DNA from: Alviniconcha marisindica
Taxonomy: Eukaryota > Mollusca > Gastropoda > Provannidae
DNA length: 64,000 nt
Reading direction: 5' to 3'
Assembly: GCA_018857735.1 (NCBI GenBank)
Contig: JABMCL010002141.1
Span: 138,501-202,500 of the forward strand
Under the pieces are notes generated by a model. That model was not told the DNA's origin. It saw nothing but the letters and a program-made list of their open reading frames with translations, and ran no database searches. Shown here in pieces: positions 13,070 to 25,351 of this stretch; position 1 is the first letter of the stretch, and each line of letters opens with the position of its first letter. The translations under genes and the position numbers were made by a program.

Positions 13070-13180
13070 CGACCTTGACCTGGGTATCAGCAACCCAAAT
13101 GTTTCGCATGACTCTCTGCTGCTAACGTATCAGAATGCCAGGTTTGGTCGTAAGGGGTTCAGCGGTTCAAAAACTCAGAG
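13070..13180 (+). repeat. Single copy of the TGACCTTGA / GTTTGGTTACAAA module
   Basis: The order GACCTTGACCT, AGCAACCCA, TTCGCATGACTCTCTG, CAGGTTTGGTCGTAA, GGGTTCAGCGGTTCA matches the unit of the tandem array at 37200-38080. A further partial copy lies at 17656-17715. Confidence 0.65.
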
Positions 13181-14430
13181 ACAGACACCTGTTCTTTTTA
13201 GAATCGAAACTCTTGTTCGAATCGAATCCTCTATTTGTCAATACCATCCTAGGCTCTCTACACCTTACCCTGTAATGATACACAGATATACATCATGTTA
13301 CGTGTACCACGTTTAGAAACAATTGGTTGTACGTTTAATAAACAAACTGTTACAAACAATAATTTGCAACGTTCCTCCTGGTGTATCTGAAGAAGCTACT
13401 GAAAATATCGTACGCCAGCTGCATCTAGCTTTACGTATAGTACACGCTCGTGTCCCTCTAATTAAGCCGTTCGAAACACGAGTGAAAATTATATTGTTGC
13501 CGCAATTGAATAAAATATGCCTCCCAATTAGCGGGTTGTTGGAGCTTTGGTCGCGGGCCACTTGTTGAAAAGGAACTAACGATGTTGGCTGCAGCAATTA
13601 CCACAGCCACATAAATGTATATATAACCACTGCATGCCAATGCCATTTTGCAGCAGGTACACACATTAGCCCAGACACTGGTGCCACTGCTGGCCTGCAA
13701 TGGACAAGCGGTAATGATGGTGAAAACAGAGGTTGAACTTGCTCTGGCGGTTTGATCACACTCACTCTCTCTTTCGCGCGGATGCAGACCCGACTGCATG
13801 AAACATGGCATTGAAAACATGGCACTGAAAGTGGAGCGGCAAATCCAAAGCCGAAGCAGTAAGTTTAAACGGAAACAAAAAGCGAAGACGCAAACTGGCC
13901 AGAAAAAGCAGAAAATGTGCAAATATATTCACCTGCAGGCTTAATTTGCTTGTTTAATATTCATACAGAAAGAAATTTTATCTCATTTTTTGCTTTGAAT
14001 TTGAGCTCCTCATGGGCGCAGTTCGCTCTTTACAATTGAAATGCAGAAAAGCTTTCGCTTGGTACTTTTGCCACATGTTCCGGCCTTGTTCATAATATAA
14101 CTGATGCTGATTGCTGGACCAAAACAAAGCAAAAAACTTATCATTAAATTGATAGTGAGCAAGAAAATCCCAACGTTAAAGTTTTCGCCACGCTGGCCTG
14201 CCGATCTGATGGTCCACACATTTCATTATGAGTGAACAAATATTAACGTATTACTATCAGTGAAGTTGTCATCTCCGGTAACTATCAAACTGTACACAGT
14301 AACAAAACAACAGACACGCACATCTCCCTCAAGACAGCGCTGACGGTGTTTGCATTATACTTGCTTACTGGAAAATAATAACCCTGGCCTGCCGTATCTG
14401 TGGAGTCTGCCTCTCAAAATCAACCAACTA
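13181..14430. other. CpG-rich intronic sequence, nothing recognised
   Basis: Frames on both strands overlap one another without family resemblance. No repeat described here was recognised. Confidence 0.45.
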
Positions 14431-14490
14431 ATACAATACAATACAACTTTATTGTCTCTGTGTTGAGAAATTTGCCTTCTGGCTCGTCAT
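14431..14490 (-). mobile_element. Tail of the Rex1-like LINE
   Basis: The reverse complement reads GAGCCAGAAGGCAAATTTCT, then AGAGACAATAAAGTTGTATT and a repeated TTGTA end, the same tail as at 7966-8011. Only the 3' terminus is present. Confidence 0.75.
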
Positions 14491-14589
14491 TTACACAAAA
14501 CATTTAACACATTTAACAATAAAACATCAACAACTCAATGAAACACGGAGCTAAAAACCGCTCAAACTAGATACAAGGAAAATACTTAA

Positions 14590-17298
14590 AGGGCTTGTAA
14601 AGGCAGTTTTTGTTTGCAACGGAACGTTGAAAATCGACCCAATTATGAAAGTCTAGTGCATAACATGACCTTTAAATCTAATAAAATGTCAATGCCATGA
14701 AAGTAAGTATGTTTACGAAGGAAGAAATGCATGCCGATCAGGCCGAATTTCGTCTGCTTGTTTTAATCTCGAAATACGCGCGAGATCCGCGACGTAGGTC
14801 TCTGACGTCACAAACAGACCACTTAGGCGAATGGCGAATGAGGCGCGTTTTCACCATCAATCGGTCCACAACGAAAATGCCACGCCGAATGTGCGGCCGT
14901 GGGATGCGCAGAGCTGCAGACCAAAGTGTCGTTGTTTTCCTTTCACACCTTCCCGAAAGATAGCAGTCGAAGGAAGCTTCATCCTTGGAGATTCGAACTG
15001 GAAACTGTTCCAAGTCGGTTACCCTGTGGACACCCACACAGACATGATTTTTTTACTAAAGGGTATCGGTCACACATCGCCCGGCTTTCGCTAGGTTGAT
15101 CCTTGGTAGATGTATGAAACCTCCGTCCTTGCCAATTCAACAAGGAATATATCCAGACCGACCAAAGGACTCTGAAATACATTTTGACACCTTGGCACCC
15201 AGTGCAAAGATTAAAATTAAAAAAGGGGAAAAACCTTTTTCACAAGAAACCCTCCAGAAAAAGAAAGGGAAATCAACAAAAGAGGCAAATGAACACACAA
15301 ATCCTAAGCAAGAATGAACTCGTAATAAATGCAGAAGAAGAAGAAAGGAGAGAAAGAAAACAAACAAAAACAAAAGGACATGGTAAACACGGAGAAAAGA
15401 AAGGAAAAACAGGAGGTACAACTATTGAACTACCAACAAATACCCCTGCCTTGTCTAAGAAACAAAACAAAAGCGAGGCAAAAACATCAATGAAAACAAC
15501 CGAGAGAAAAGTAAAAGCCGAAAGGTAAACAGAAACTCGGCTGGCCTGTGCACCAACGAATAGTACAGGGCTTAGGGAAAAATAGCGGCACTCTCACGGG
15601 GCCGCGCCGAAGCCACGGCACCATTCGGTCGACATAGCAGTTTGTCCCTAATATGCTCTTTAGCATCTGAGAACATTAAGAAAGAAAGAAGGCAAAGACA
15701 GTAAGTCTAGCACGAATGCCTACAGCAGAAAGGCCGTGTAAGAAGAAAAAGCCGTGACAAAAAAAGAAAAGAAAAAGAACAGACAAAAATGCCTAGGCAA
15801 AGAAAGAAAGACCAAACCACAAATGTTGACGGCAAAACGAAAAATGGCTGCCCTAATCACGCAAGCAAACAGCTGACACCAAATGAAACAAACAAAACAG
15901 CTGAAACCACCTCAAAATCCAAACGGTGGCCTACCTGCAAACATAAGGTGGAAAAAAAACCCACCAAATCACAACAGTCTAATAGACTACTGTCTGCAAC
16001 AAATGAGTGGACGACTACATTGACTACATTTGGTGCAGCCATAAGAGCATAGAGCAAAAATAACTGTGCGACAAACAGATGGAAAGCCAAATTAACCATA
16101 ACTAACATGAATCTTAACTAACTCTAACTAATCCCTCACTAACCCGGCTTCCATCTAGAAAAATAAAGGCTGCAGACTGATAAAACAAATCGCTAATCAG
16201 GACTACCGATGACAATGCATCGGGATGTAAACAAATGCGGACGAAAAGAGAAAGCGGGTACGAAATGGCCAATAAACCTGAGATAAAAAATAAAAAAAGA
16301 TGAAGAAAGAACGCATGGTGGAAAAGAAGAGGAAAAGAGAGAAAAACAAAACAACAACACTTTCTGAAAAGAAAGGGGAGGCAAGAAATGTCAGCGAGCA
16401 ACAAGACAAAGGCTGGACACACGTAATCCGTGTACACAATACAATCCATTCAGCCGACAACAACACGGCAGGGCAACAGACGCTCACGAACTACCCCACA
16501 CAAAGAAAGAATGAGCGGTTCGTTAAACATCGAGACTACCCCCTCACTCGTACATCGCGAATGAACGATATAACTCGAGAAACAAAAAGGGGAAGCCATG
16601 AGAAAAAAACAGTGAATGGCAAGATCCGGCAACTAGCCCAACCCCAAACCCTAACCCAGGGAGGCCACGGAATCGCTAGTCTATTGAACTAGAACGAACA
16701 AACCTTTTTCATCGTTACATAATGATAAACAAGGCTAAACTGGGAAAATAAAATAAAACACCCAAATAAAAGGCAGGCTCCCTGATAAGGTCCAGCCTGT
16801 AGTGAAAGCTAGAGTAAACACAACGAAAACGACCGAAACGCCACGCACCTAACAAGGCTCGAGAAAGATGAAATAACAAGGGGGAATAAACAAAGGCCCA
16901 ACTACTGAAAAGGAGTTTCATCCCTATATGTTGTTTTGAAATCCTCTTTATATTATTTGAACTAGACATTTTTCCAAGCCGGTTGCCCTGTGGACACTCA
17001 CACAGACCCGACTTCCACGTTTGGTTGCTGGTCTGTTTGTGACGTCACTGCCCGACCGTTGACCTTTAGCTCTCGCGGATCTCGCATTCAAAATGCGCTG
17101 GTTTTGAAACGTTCAGTTGACCGTATTTTCCGACCTTTTTGCTAAAATAAACGCATTACAACCTAGTCGAGGCCTGAAAAAGTTTTAAACATGTGAGTAA
17201 TAGACTGTTTCTTATCTTCGAACGTTAGTACGGACCTATATGTTGTTTTGAAACGATTTGGAGTCATTTTGTGTCCCGAAACTGCGTTTACAGGCCCT
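14590..17298 (+). mobile_element. 2.7-kb Kolobok-like transposon (TTAA, THAP-like)
   Basis: TTAA flanks both ends (14586-14589 and 17299-17302). The termini are inverted repeats: AGGGCTTGTAAAGGCAGTTT on the left and, reversed, AGGGCCTGTAAACGCAGTTT on the right. A THAP-like N-terminus begins near 14878, with MPRR, GCAEL and KVSLFSFHTFPKD in different frames, so it is frameshifted. TTAA duplications plus a THAP domain point to the Kolobok superfamily. The middle (about 15190-16690) is purine-rich and codes for lysine-rich frames that I do not recognise. A 30-bp-class direct repeat (CGGTTACCCTGTGGACACC) at 15017 and, diverged, at 16981 brackets this middle part. Confidence 0.7.
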
Positions 17299-17336
17299 TT
17301 AACAATAACAATGTACACACACACGCACGCACGCAT

Positions 17337-17344
17337 CCCCCCCC

Positions 17345-17361
<17 letters not shown>
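17337..17361. repeat. Poly(C) tract, 25 nt
   Basis: C run between CA-type repeats, just outside the transposon end. Confidence 0.95.
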
Positions 17362-17375
<14 letters not shown>

Positions 17376-17620
17376 ATTATTCTTCTGGCTCACCAATAAC
17401 TTAAAACATTCAATAAATTTCAATAAAACTAAATTCCTTAAACAACAAAACACTAAAATCGAAACACTCAATCGACCGCAACATATAATTATAGGCAGCA
17501 TTTATGAAGCAACATATTAAATCCAGGCAGTATATAATTCCTCTCACGCACGCACGCACACATTATTCTTCTGGCTCACAAATAACTTAAAACACTCAGT
17601 AAATATTACAAAATATAAAC
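17362..17620 (-). mobile_element. Rex1-like LINE 3'-UTR fragment, two tandem units
   Basis: The reverse complement repeats GGATTTAATATGTTGC.TCATAAATGCTGCC and GTGAGCCAGAAGAATAATG twice, the same units as at 7406-7785. A CA/GT microsatellite sits at the same relative position. No coding part. Confidence 0.7.
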
Positions 17621-18280
17621 GAACTAACAGCACTCGACAGACGTCACACGAATAACATGGGACACATGCACCACCATACGACGTTCGGCTACAAAAGATT
17701 CAGCGGCTCATCAGATTATTGTCTGAAAAAAACCCCGGATACACGGACAAGTGACTCCACAGTGCTTCCCCGCCCTGGGGTGCGAGGGGTATACAAAGAA
17801 AAAGCTACAGCCTTGATCCCGACTTCCTGTATTTCAAAACCGAGTTAGGACGAAGGAAAGAAAGGAGAGTGTTTGTGAGGCCAGAGAGTGAGAACTAACA
17901 AATCCTTCAACAAGTGGGTCCCAGCACAACCCGTTTTTGTCGTTGCGAGGCCGTCTGCAGACCCCTTGCTCCCTGGAGGGTTTCACCACAAAACGCATTA
18001 ACACGCTGAGGCCTGAGGGCTGTAGAACGTACCGAACACTACTCACACATCAGTTAGTGGTAATGTCGACCTCATTTAAATCATCCGCTAAAAGAATTCC
18101 CGAAGGTTACAGCTACAAATTTGACTCTTCTGTTTTGTTGACAATTGTACAATTTAACACCACCGTTCCCCTGCCCCTTTTTGTCTTTCGTTGTCTTTCA
18201 TTTGTAAAAACAGTAGCGAAACCCGTTTGCAAAAGAGAATGGATCGCAATAAACAGTGTAATACTGATACGCGCATAGTG

Positions 18281-18481
18281 ATCGCTTCTCGGCCTTTTGG
18301 CTAAGATCATAGTTCAGGATCTGTGTGAGAGTCGAGGTGGCCGTCCTGGGCTGTCTGTCCTAACGAGCTTTCTGGCTTCTGTGGACGTAAAGATTTATTG
18401 AATCATGCTTCGGCATTGGTCACAGCTTGTCCCTAACATGTCAGCCGACATCTGAGGACTAAACATCACTTCATCATCATC
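18281..18481 (+). mobile_element. SINE with a U2 snRNA 5' head
   Basis: The element begins ATCGCTTCTCGGCCTTTTGG, then CTAAGATCA. These 29 bases equal the 5' end of metazoan U2 snRNA from its first nucleotide. The next 15 bases still match U2 at 11 positions when aligned. A unique body (GAGAGTCGAGGTGGCCGTCC, GTGGACGTAAAG) follows, then the hairpin tail TTGTCCCTAACATGTC/GACATCTGAGGAC and an ATC repeat. CGCGCATAG flanks it at 18270-18278 and 18482-18490, a perfect 9-bp target duplication. The U2 gene itself is not present, because the Sm site and 3' stem-loops are missing. Two headless copies occur at 24996 and 57546. Confidence 0.85.
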
Positions 18482-18490
18482 CGCGCATAG

Positions 18491-20176
18491 CAGTCCATGC
18501 CTATCTCCTACCCCACCCCCTTCCCCGCACCCAGTGGAGGACCAAAACCTACAAGAGATGGCGCCTTTCAAAGTGAGGCTTTCCCGTTTTACCCACCTTC
18601 ACTTTTACCCAGGTCCTTTCCATTATAAAGTGATAAGTGTCACAATTAACGGATCAGAGTTGACTTGTGACCTGATGTCTTGTTTCGCCTTGACCTTTCC
18701 AGCTGAGTAGGCATTAGGCATCAGTTACATAGCCATGTATCAATGCACAGACCATGACGGTGCTAACGATGATGTGTTCCAGAATTCTGCACGGCGGAGA
18801 CAAAGGTCAATAATGTCAGGCTTGTTTTTTTTCCCCCACCTCGACGGACACTGAGGTCATGCAGGAAGCTTTCCTCACGGCCGGGCTAGTGCCGGTACCA
18901 AGGAAGGTCTGCTAGAGCCGACGTTATAGCACAGACGTTATTTCTTTGCTACCCAATTTGGCTCGTGGGGACTGATGCCGTCTGGGCCACTGGCCGAAGT
19001 TTTCCATCAGCCTCACCACACCAGGCGTGGTGGTTTTAGTAACCTCACACATGTGTTAGCCAGCCTAAAACTGATCTCCACACACACACAACAACAAATA
19101 AAAAATTAATAAATAATAATAATAAAAATCGTATACTTTCATCGCACAAGTTTCGATATTTTCATGCTAGTCAAAACAAAACACTGCCTATCCACATTTG
19201 GGATAAGGTTACACAAGACTGAACAAAAATAAAACGATTGCAACACTACTGCGGAGCGGGGTGCGACAAAGAGCAGACGATGATCTTTACCAAACAGCAA
19301 ATCTATAAATACATATTCGACCAGTCAGACACATCACAATGAGACGCAACTGAAACTAATAATGAATTAACTGTGAAGTCATTCATCTTTGTTGTCAGTC
19401 AACAATGAGACCTACTTAAGGTCAGTAGAAAATTTACTGCAACTTCATCTTAACTGCTATACAACCAACAATGTGCTCTCTGTAGTGAAAGCACTGCCCT
19501 ATGTTTCTTTGTTTGATTCGTGCTGCTAACCTATAATATAGATTTAAATGCAAAAAGCATGCGTTACTACTTTCGGAAACTTGAGTAAAAAAACACCACA
19601 CTGGATACTACATAACACTGTACCGTGATGAACATCGGCTGCCTGATCAAACCAAGCACTGGCCATTGTGATCAAACATTAAACCGGTGCTGTCTTCAGG
19701 AAGAATGATTTGGATGTCTACTCATGTCAACCCACTTCGCAAGGAGCCACTAACACTCACCACCTCTCCCTCCCTCGGGATAAGCTAAAGGGGAGGGCAG
19801 ACGGTACAAAGCATGTTTCGTTTGTTGTATCCAAACTCATTTCCGTGGGAACGCTTGTCGGGGGAGCCGGGACAGGGGCAAAGAAAAACAACAATGGGTC
19901 AAAAGACCAAATAAGCTCTATCTGTCCCCTTAAAGAGGACCGTAGGCTGCATTAAAGCGCATACCGATGGAAGGAAAATTGTTTCGAACGAGGATAAAAT
20001 TCACATGTTTTGAACGCAGGTAAGCTAAAACGACACACCAGTTCGAGCACCAGAAGAGAAACCGTCTAGACCTGAATCCGGTACCGCTGTAGCGAAGCCT
20101 TAACGAAAATGTATTTGTTTTGTCTAACCCTAATCATGAAACTTTTTTCCACACGTGAACACTCAAAATGAAGACG

Positions 20177-20247
<71 letters not shown>

Positions 20248-20630
20248 GTAGCTTAGCAAGGGCTAGTTGTTAAGACATATTTGGACTGAACCTAAACCAC
20301 AATCCTTGTAAAATAAAGTTTTCGAGTTCGAGTTCTCGTTTTGAGACTGAAGACTGCAACTGTGGACAGGAGCGTGCCATCGTGGCAGTTTTGCTTGTGA
20401 TTGTAATTTAGGCAAAGACGAAGATTTTTTTCTTCTCCTGATTTTCTTCAATCCAGTCAAATTCGTATGAAACAAAACGTATGATTTAACCATTTTTCTG
20501 ACAGCTGGTAAACATCTCTCCGGCTTCAAAACAAATAACCAATGACGTCTGCTTCTTCAAAAAGAATTCGGTAAACTTCACAAACCTTTTCAATCACTGT
20601 CACCGGTGTAGCATCACACCTTCACGTTGC
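18491..20630. other. CpG-rich intronic sequence with a CT microsatellite
   Basis: Apart from the (CT)n run at 20180-20246 and a possible LINE-like AATAAAGTTTTCGAG end near 20310, no element or gene was recognised. Confidence 0.45.
20180..20246. repeat. (CT)n microsatellite
   Basis: About 33 uninterrupted CT dinucleotides. Confidence 0.95.
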
Positions 20631-20635
20631 ATGTC

Positions 20636-20885
20636 CAGATGGAGGTGGGGAAGAGGGAGATTATATTGTACCTATCGCTACACTGTCACCACCAGAATGA
20701 TTCCTGCATTGGGATGGGCAGTGATGAGAGACATTTTAATCTTTCTTTAATTGTGAAGGACAAAGTCACAAGACAGTGTCCACAAACCACAACCTTTTTG
20801 GGGAGAAAGGTGAGCCGAAGCGGTATTGAACCGAGGTTCTTCTGCTTACCAGCCTAACGCCTTACCGCTTGGCCAAACCGGTTCA
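20636..20885 (-). mobile_element. tRNA-Leu/Ser-like SINE, copy 1
   Basis: On the minus strand a tRNA-like head reads TGGCCAAGCGGTAAGGCG (A box) and CGGTTCAATACCG (B box). A body shared with the copy at 61838-62183 follows, with blocks GTGGTTTGTGGACAC.GTCTTG and CAGGAATCATTCTGGTGGTG. The head is not a functional tRNA because it cannot form the full cloverleaf. Confidence 0.75.
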
Positions 20886-21489
20886 CAAAACATTTCTGGA
20901 CTTAAATAGACCCAACCAACTCAAAATTTCAAATACTAAGTGTGTGGCACTGGACTAGTAGTGATAATACACCTAAATGCCAAGTTAATGAGTGGATAAT
21001 TAGTGAGTTTGAAATTGAAGGTATGGAATATTGGAATTGAAGGCATGTAATATGTATCGGTTTTCAACCTTAAAATGTCATCTGGAATGCATGTGATTGT
21101 GAAGGCTGTATTAGTTATCACTTACCTTTTATGACAGCTGTTCTTTATGTGTTATACCTCCTTCTGTTTTTAATATGTTTAAATTAATGTAACTACATTA
21201 TTTAATGTGGCAGAGATGGTGTGAGCGAAGATAATTTCCTGTTTAATTGTTATAATTGCAACGGAAAATAAAGTATTCTGAACTGAATTTGAATTGAGTT
21301 TAGTAGAAAAACGTCAAGTGGTTCAGAAGATGTTGGATGGATAAACACAGTGAATTCGAAGCCTCATTTTCACTTGATGTTGAAGAAAACTTGTCTACAC
21401 TTTCTGTACAAGACTGTCTTGTAATAATGCACAACTATACCGATTACCTCGCACTGCTGCATGACTAGATTTGCCCATCGTTTCTCTCT

Positions 21490-21507
21490 CCCCCCCCCCC
21501 CCCCCCC
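21490..21507. repeat. Poly(C) tract, 18 nt
   Basis: C run between CT and CA repeats. Confidence 0.95.
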
Positions 21508-23823
21508 TTACACACACACACAAGGTTCAGAGATGCATCGGGCGGTGATGTTATTAAGTGCTAAGCACGCACACATGGGCGCGCGCGAGCACACACACAC
21601 AAACACACAAGCGCGCGCGCGCGCTCACGGCTACTGCTGAGATTATGCTTTCTGCTTTGTGTAAAGAAATAGATGTGCGTGCGTGCGTGCGTGCTAGTTC
21701 CACAAGCAAAGATGTAATACGAGTTGCATCACGCTTGTTTGATGGGCGAGTACTGATTATTAATTATCGCAGACATGGCATTAAAACCAGTCATCAATCC
21801 TCCTCCGTTGGCTGATAACATCGAGTTTTCATCACTTTTAACCTCTAATGAAACTACCGTCCCCTTCCGGTCTGCGGCGCTTTTGGGCTGCTGCTGGTTG
21901 CAAAACTAAAAGAAAGTGGGTGGAGCTGCCAGTCGTAAGGAGCCGTCTACTATCACAGTGGCTACCGCAAGTACTACCCCCTCCCCTCCGTTCCCCCACC
22001 CCCGCCCTTCCAGCCAGCAACACGTTTGTTTCCTTCTTTGTTTCCTTGTTCCTATCTTGTTTTTGTTCTTCCTTCCCTTTCTCTCCCGTCTCAGCATTTT
22101 TCAGCCCCGATGTGACCTTTCGTTTAACGTTTTGTCAATACACGATACTGGCAGTGCATTCAGAAACAAACAACAACAAACAATGAAAAACTAGTAATCG
22201 CCAACACCACTCTCTGTGTCTGTTCCCGTTCACAACGTTCATGTGAAATACCACACGACCATTCGAGACGTGAAACACTAAACATGACTCGTGGACAGAA
22301 ACTCTTCCCATGAAGTTCCATGTTCACAGCATTGTTGACCAACACAACACATTGATGACCCGACAACGTCTGTAACTTGGTAAACTGAGCCAGGACAAAC
22401 CGCACCTACACCGTCACTGGTGAAGGGAGGTGGTGAGAGGAGAAGGCGATACAAGTGAACCAAATTGTAAAACAGCAACAAGACACGGAACGATTGGTAC
22501 AAAACTCCAGCGAACAAGGGCAACCTAGATAAAAAGCCTCTGATTCAAATGGACAGCGCAAAAAATACTCCCCCCCCCCCCGGCAAAACAACAACAACAA
22601 ACGAACAGACAAAAACAAATTCTAGATACCCTCATGAGCAGCGAGAATATCTCTAAAAATCGCTGAACTGTAATGCTCAAGCTGCTCATGTGTTTGCTAC
22701 TGCTAAGTAGTGGAGAGAGAGAGACAGAGAGAAGCTTTAATTAACTGTTCAAATTTTGCTGTTGGCTTCTGTCTTATACAGCAGTTCCGTGGCTGAATTT
22801 TTTGACAGCATTTTTTCTTGCGCGTGCGTGCGTGTGTGCGTGCGTGTGTGTGTATGTTTTAAAAAAAGGCTAACGTTGAATCTTCCAGGCCCGAGCCAAC
22901 CGATCCATCAGTCACCCTTTCCTAACCCGTCGATGGGAGAAAGAAAGAAATTATTTGTAGTACAATAAGTAAGTAAAGAATATATATTCAGTTAAGCTAT
23001 GGCGGTCAAGCATGTGGCAGAAAAAGTCCAAGAACGCCGATTTTGGGGTCTGTTCATATTCCGGGGGCTCTGAACACGCAGCGTCACCTAGTTTATTCCG
23101 CGGGCCAACACGGGAATCTGCTTTAGTCTTACCCACAGACACAGAAGACTATTCTCTATCTGTGGTCTTACCCGACGCTAGGAAAACGAGGAGAGAAGAT
23201 TTGGAAAGAATGACTCTGAATGGACCTGGGCGGCAGAGTAGGTGAAAGGGATTCAATGCGAAAAGTGGGTCATCTGAACTCGCCTTTAATCAAGTTCTTG
23301 CGGTTCCAGCAGCACAGAAACGAACTGTATATTTTTTTAATTTATTTTTTTAACAATAAAATCTCTAGCTGGTTTCCACTCCAGTGACAACGATTGCAGG
23401 CATCAATCAAAACGTGGGGATCACCCAAAATCCAATATCTGCAGCTCCAGATTTCTTGCCTTTCTCGCGTGCTTCCGCTCAATATGGTCATCACCACTCA
23501 GGACGTAAAAATACGGAATCTCTCCCTACCAAATATTCTCTACATTATGAAATTCGGCAGTCAAAATTGGTGCTCTCGGCTGTGATGTATTGCGTTTGTG
23601 ATTTTGCCTTAATGCGTTATGCGTGGTAGGCGGGGGAAAGGAAGGTAGTCAGAAGACACAACCTGATTCTGACTACATAAAAGCTTGATCTATTTCAACT
23701 GCACCAATAATAAACGACTTTAACAACACCGGTGGCAAAGCAAACATACAAACCATGGGAAAAGACAAACCAGCAGGATGATAGTCTTCAGAATGGTCGC
23801 ATTTAGATACATTTCCATTCAGT

Positions 23824-23848
23824 CCCCCCCCCCCCCCCCCCCCCCCCC
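23824..23848. repeat. Poly(C) tract, 25 nt
   Basis: Uninterrupted C run, with a few more C-rich bases downstream. Confidence 0.95.
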
Positions 23849-24995
23849 ACCACCCCTTCTGGCGTTTTATATATATACATTTGTTTCTACCTTCTCTTTT
23901 AAATTTCAAGCAGCACAATCGATATCTTGTATTTGTACATTCACCCCTTTGAGTGTTTTGCACCACAGAATAATTGCGCCTCCTTATATAACAAGCCATC
24001 CAAATGCCTCGTATCCGGAGGCTAAACAGGCTATTTAAGGCTCCGTCCCTTCCACTCCATAATATCAATAATGAATAATAGAGAAAGATAAACAGGCCGT
24101 CAGCTTGGACATGTCCCAGCACCCAAGAAGCCCGATACTTCAGCTCTCACGCCTGGAGATTGGCTGGTTGTCGGGCGGAACATGCCAATGTTACTTTGCA
24201 CAAGAGAGGCACAAAATCAATGCAATTTGTGGGGTAAACCGGAACTCCAACGCCAATGCTTGGAGCAGAGGAGAAGTAACGAAATGTGTCAACCATAAAA
24301 CAAAACCTGACTGCACAACAATTTCCTACCCTCATTACGAAACTGCCCGCAGAACCTGCAAGAAGGAGAGGAACTCTGCTGACAAAACTTAAATACAAGT
24401 CTCGGAAAATACAACACTGTAATGAAATCCGAGAGGCGGCTAGCAAATGGTGCAAGCATTATAATCATAAATTCAAACATGAACTAGACCTGTCGCCAAG
24501 TCGCGACAAATACGCTACTGGGGCTTACACCTGGTCAATATCATTAATTATGCACAAGTTTCAGTATTTTCCCACTGAGTTTGCAATTACTCTTTTATAC
24601 ATTTTAGAAATCTGGCTTATGACAGACAGTGAACAAGAAGAGCAAACGCTCAGTCGATTTCACTTTCGTAATAGGAAAATTCAAACCATCCTTTTTATTT
24701 TCTGCTTCTTGTTCCTCACTCCTTCTTCTTCTTCGGTAACTTTCCTGTGGTCCTGAAAATGGACGACAGTCATTCGACATATAATTCGTTATTAACTCCT
24801 AGTCGATTAAGTATGAACGCATAGAGTCAATTCCGATACAAATTACCGTCACACAGAATTTCAAGTATCTATATCTCGCTTAACAACACCCAAGACGGAT
24901 AAAATAGCCATAATAAAGCTTTTGTCATGACAGGACACCTGTAAATTATTTCCCATAAGTAATAATAATAGGGTATTTATAGAGAGACACAAAGC

Positions 24996-25173
24996 TCATA
25001 GTTCAGGAGCTGTGTGAGAGTCGAGGTGGCCGTCCTGGGCTGTCCGTCCTAACGAGCCTTCTGGTTTCCGTGGACGTAAAGCTATATTGAACCATGCTTC
25101 GGCAATGGTCTCAGCTTGTCCCTAATATGTCAACCGACATCCGAGGACATTAAGCAACACTACCTACCTACCT
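24996..25173 (+). mobile_element. U2-family SINE, copy lacking the first 26 nt of U2
   Basis: It starts at TCATAGTTCAGGAGCTGTG, the point where the 18281 copy passes from the exact U2 match into the body. It keeps the whole body and the hairpin tail (TTGTCCCTAATATGTC, AACC, GACATCCGAGGACATTAAG) and ends in CTACCTACCTACCT. Perfect 11-bp duplications AGACACAAAGC lie at 24985-24995 and 25174-25184, so this is a clean insertion. Confidence 0.88.
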
Positions 25174-25304
25174 AGACACAAAGCGCTTTACAACTTGACT
25201 GAAGGAAAACATGTAACGGGTAAATACTCACACACCAATCAATGGCATAAAAATACATTTATAAGCACACTTATTCATACACAGTATAATGAAACATATG
25301 CACA

Positions 25305-25318
25305 AATGTGCATGCGCG

Positions 25319-25351
<33 letters not shown>
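25305..25351. repeat. (GC)n/(CA)n microsatellite
   Basis: Run of GC dinucleotides followed by CA dinucleotides. Confidence 0.9.

Larger units (their letters stand above)
20886..24990. other. CpG-rich intronic sequence, no gene recognised
   Basis: It contains poly(C) runs at 21490 and 23824, purine/CA/GCGC repeats near 21540-21690 and a possible LINE tail (AATAAAGTATTCTGAACTGA) near 21265. Several open frames on both strands (for example 24105-24756) have no recognisable domain and no consistent splice structure. Confidence 0.45.

Noticed and set aside
12786..13316. 176-codon plus-strand open frame
   Set aside because: No recognisable domain. Its middle overlaps a repeat module and a B-box-like repeat, and no splice or promoter context supports it.
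15184..16692. Lysine-rich frames as genes
   Set aside because: They reflect strong purine bias inside a transposon, shift frame repeatedly and match no family I recognise.
18281..18320. A functional U2 snRNA gene
   Set aside because: Only the first 29 bases match exactly. The Sm site, later stem-loops and a snRNA promoter are absent, and the segment is the head of a SINE.
20820..20885. A functional tRNA-Leu gene (minus strand)
   Set aside because: A and B boxes are present but no full cloverleaf forms, and the same head-plus-body recurs at 61838, so it is a SINE.
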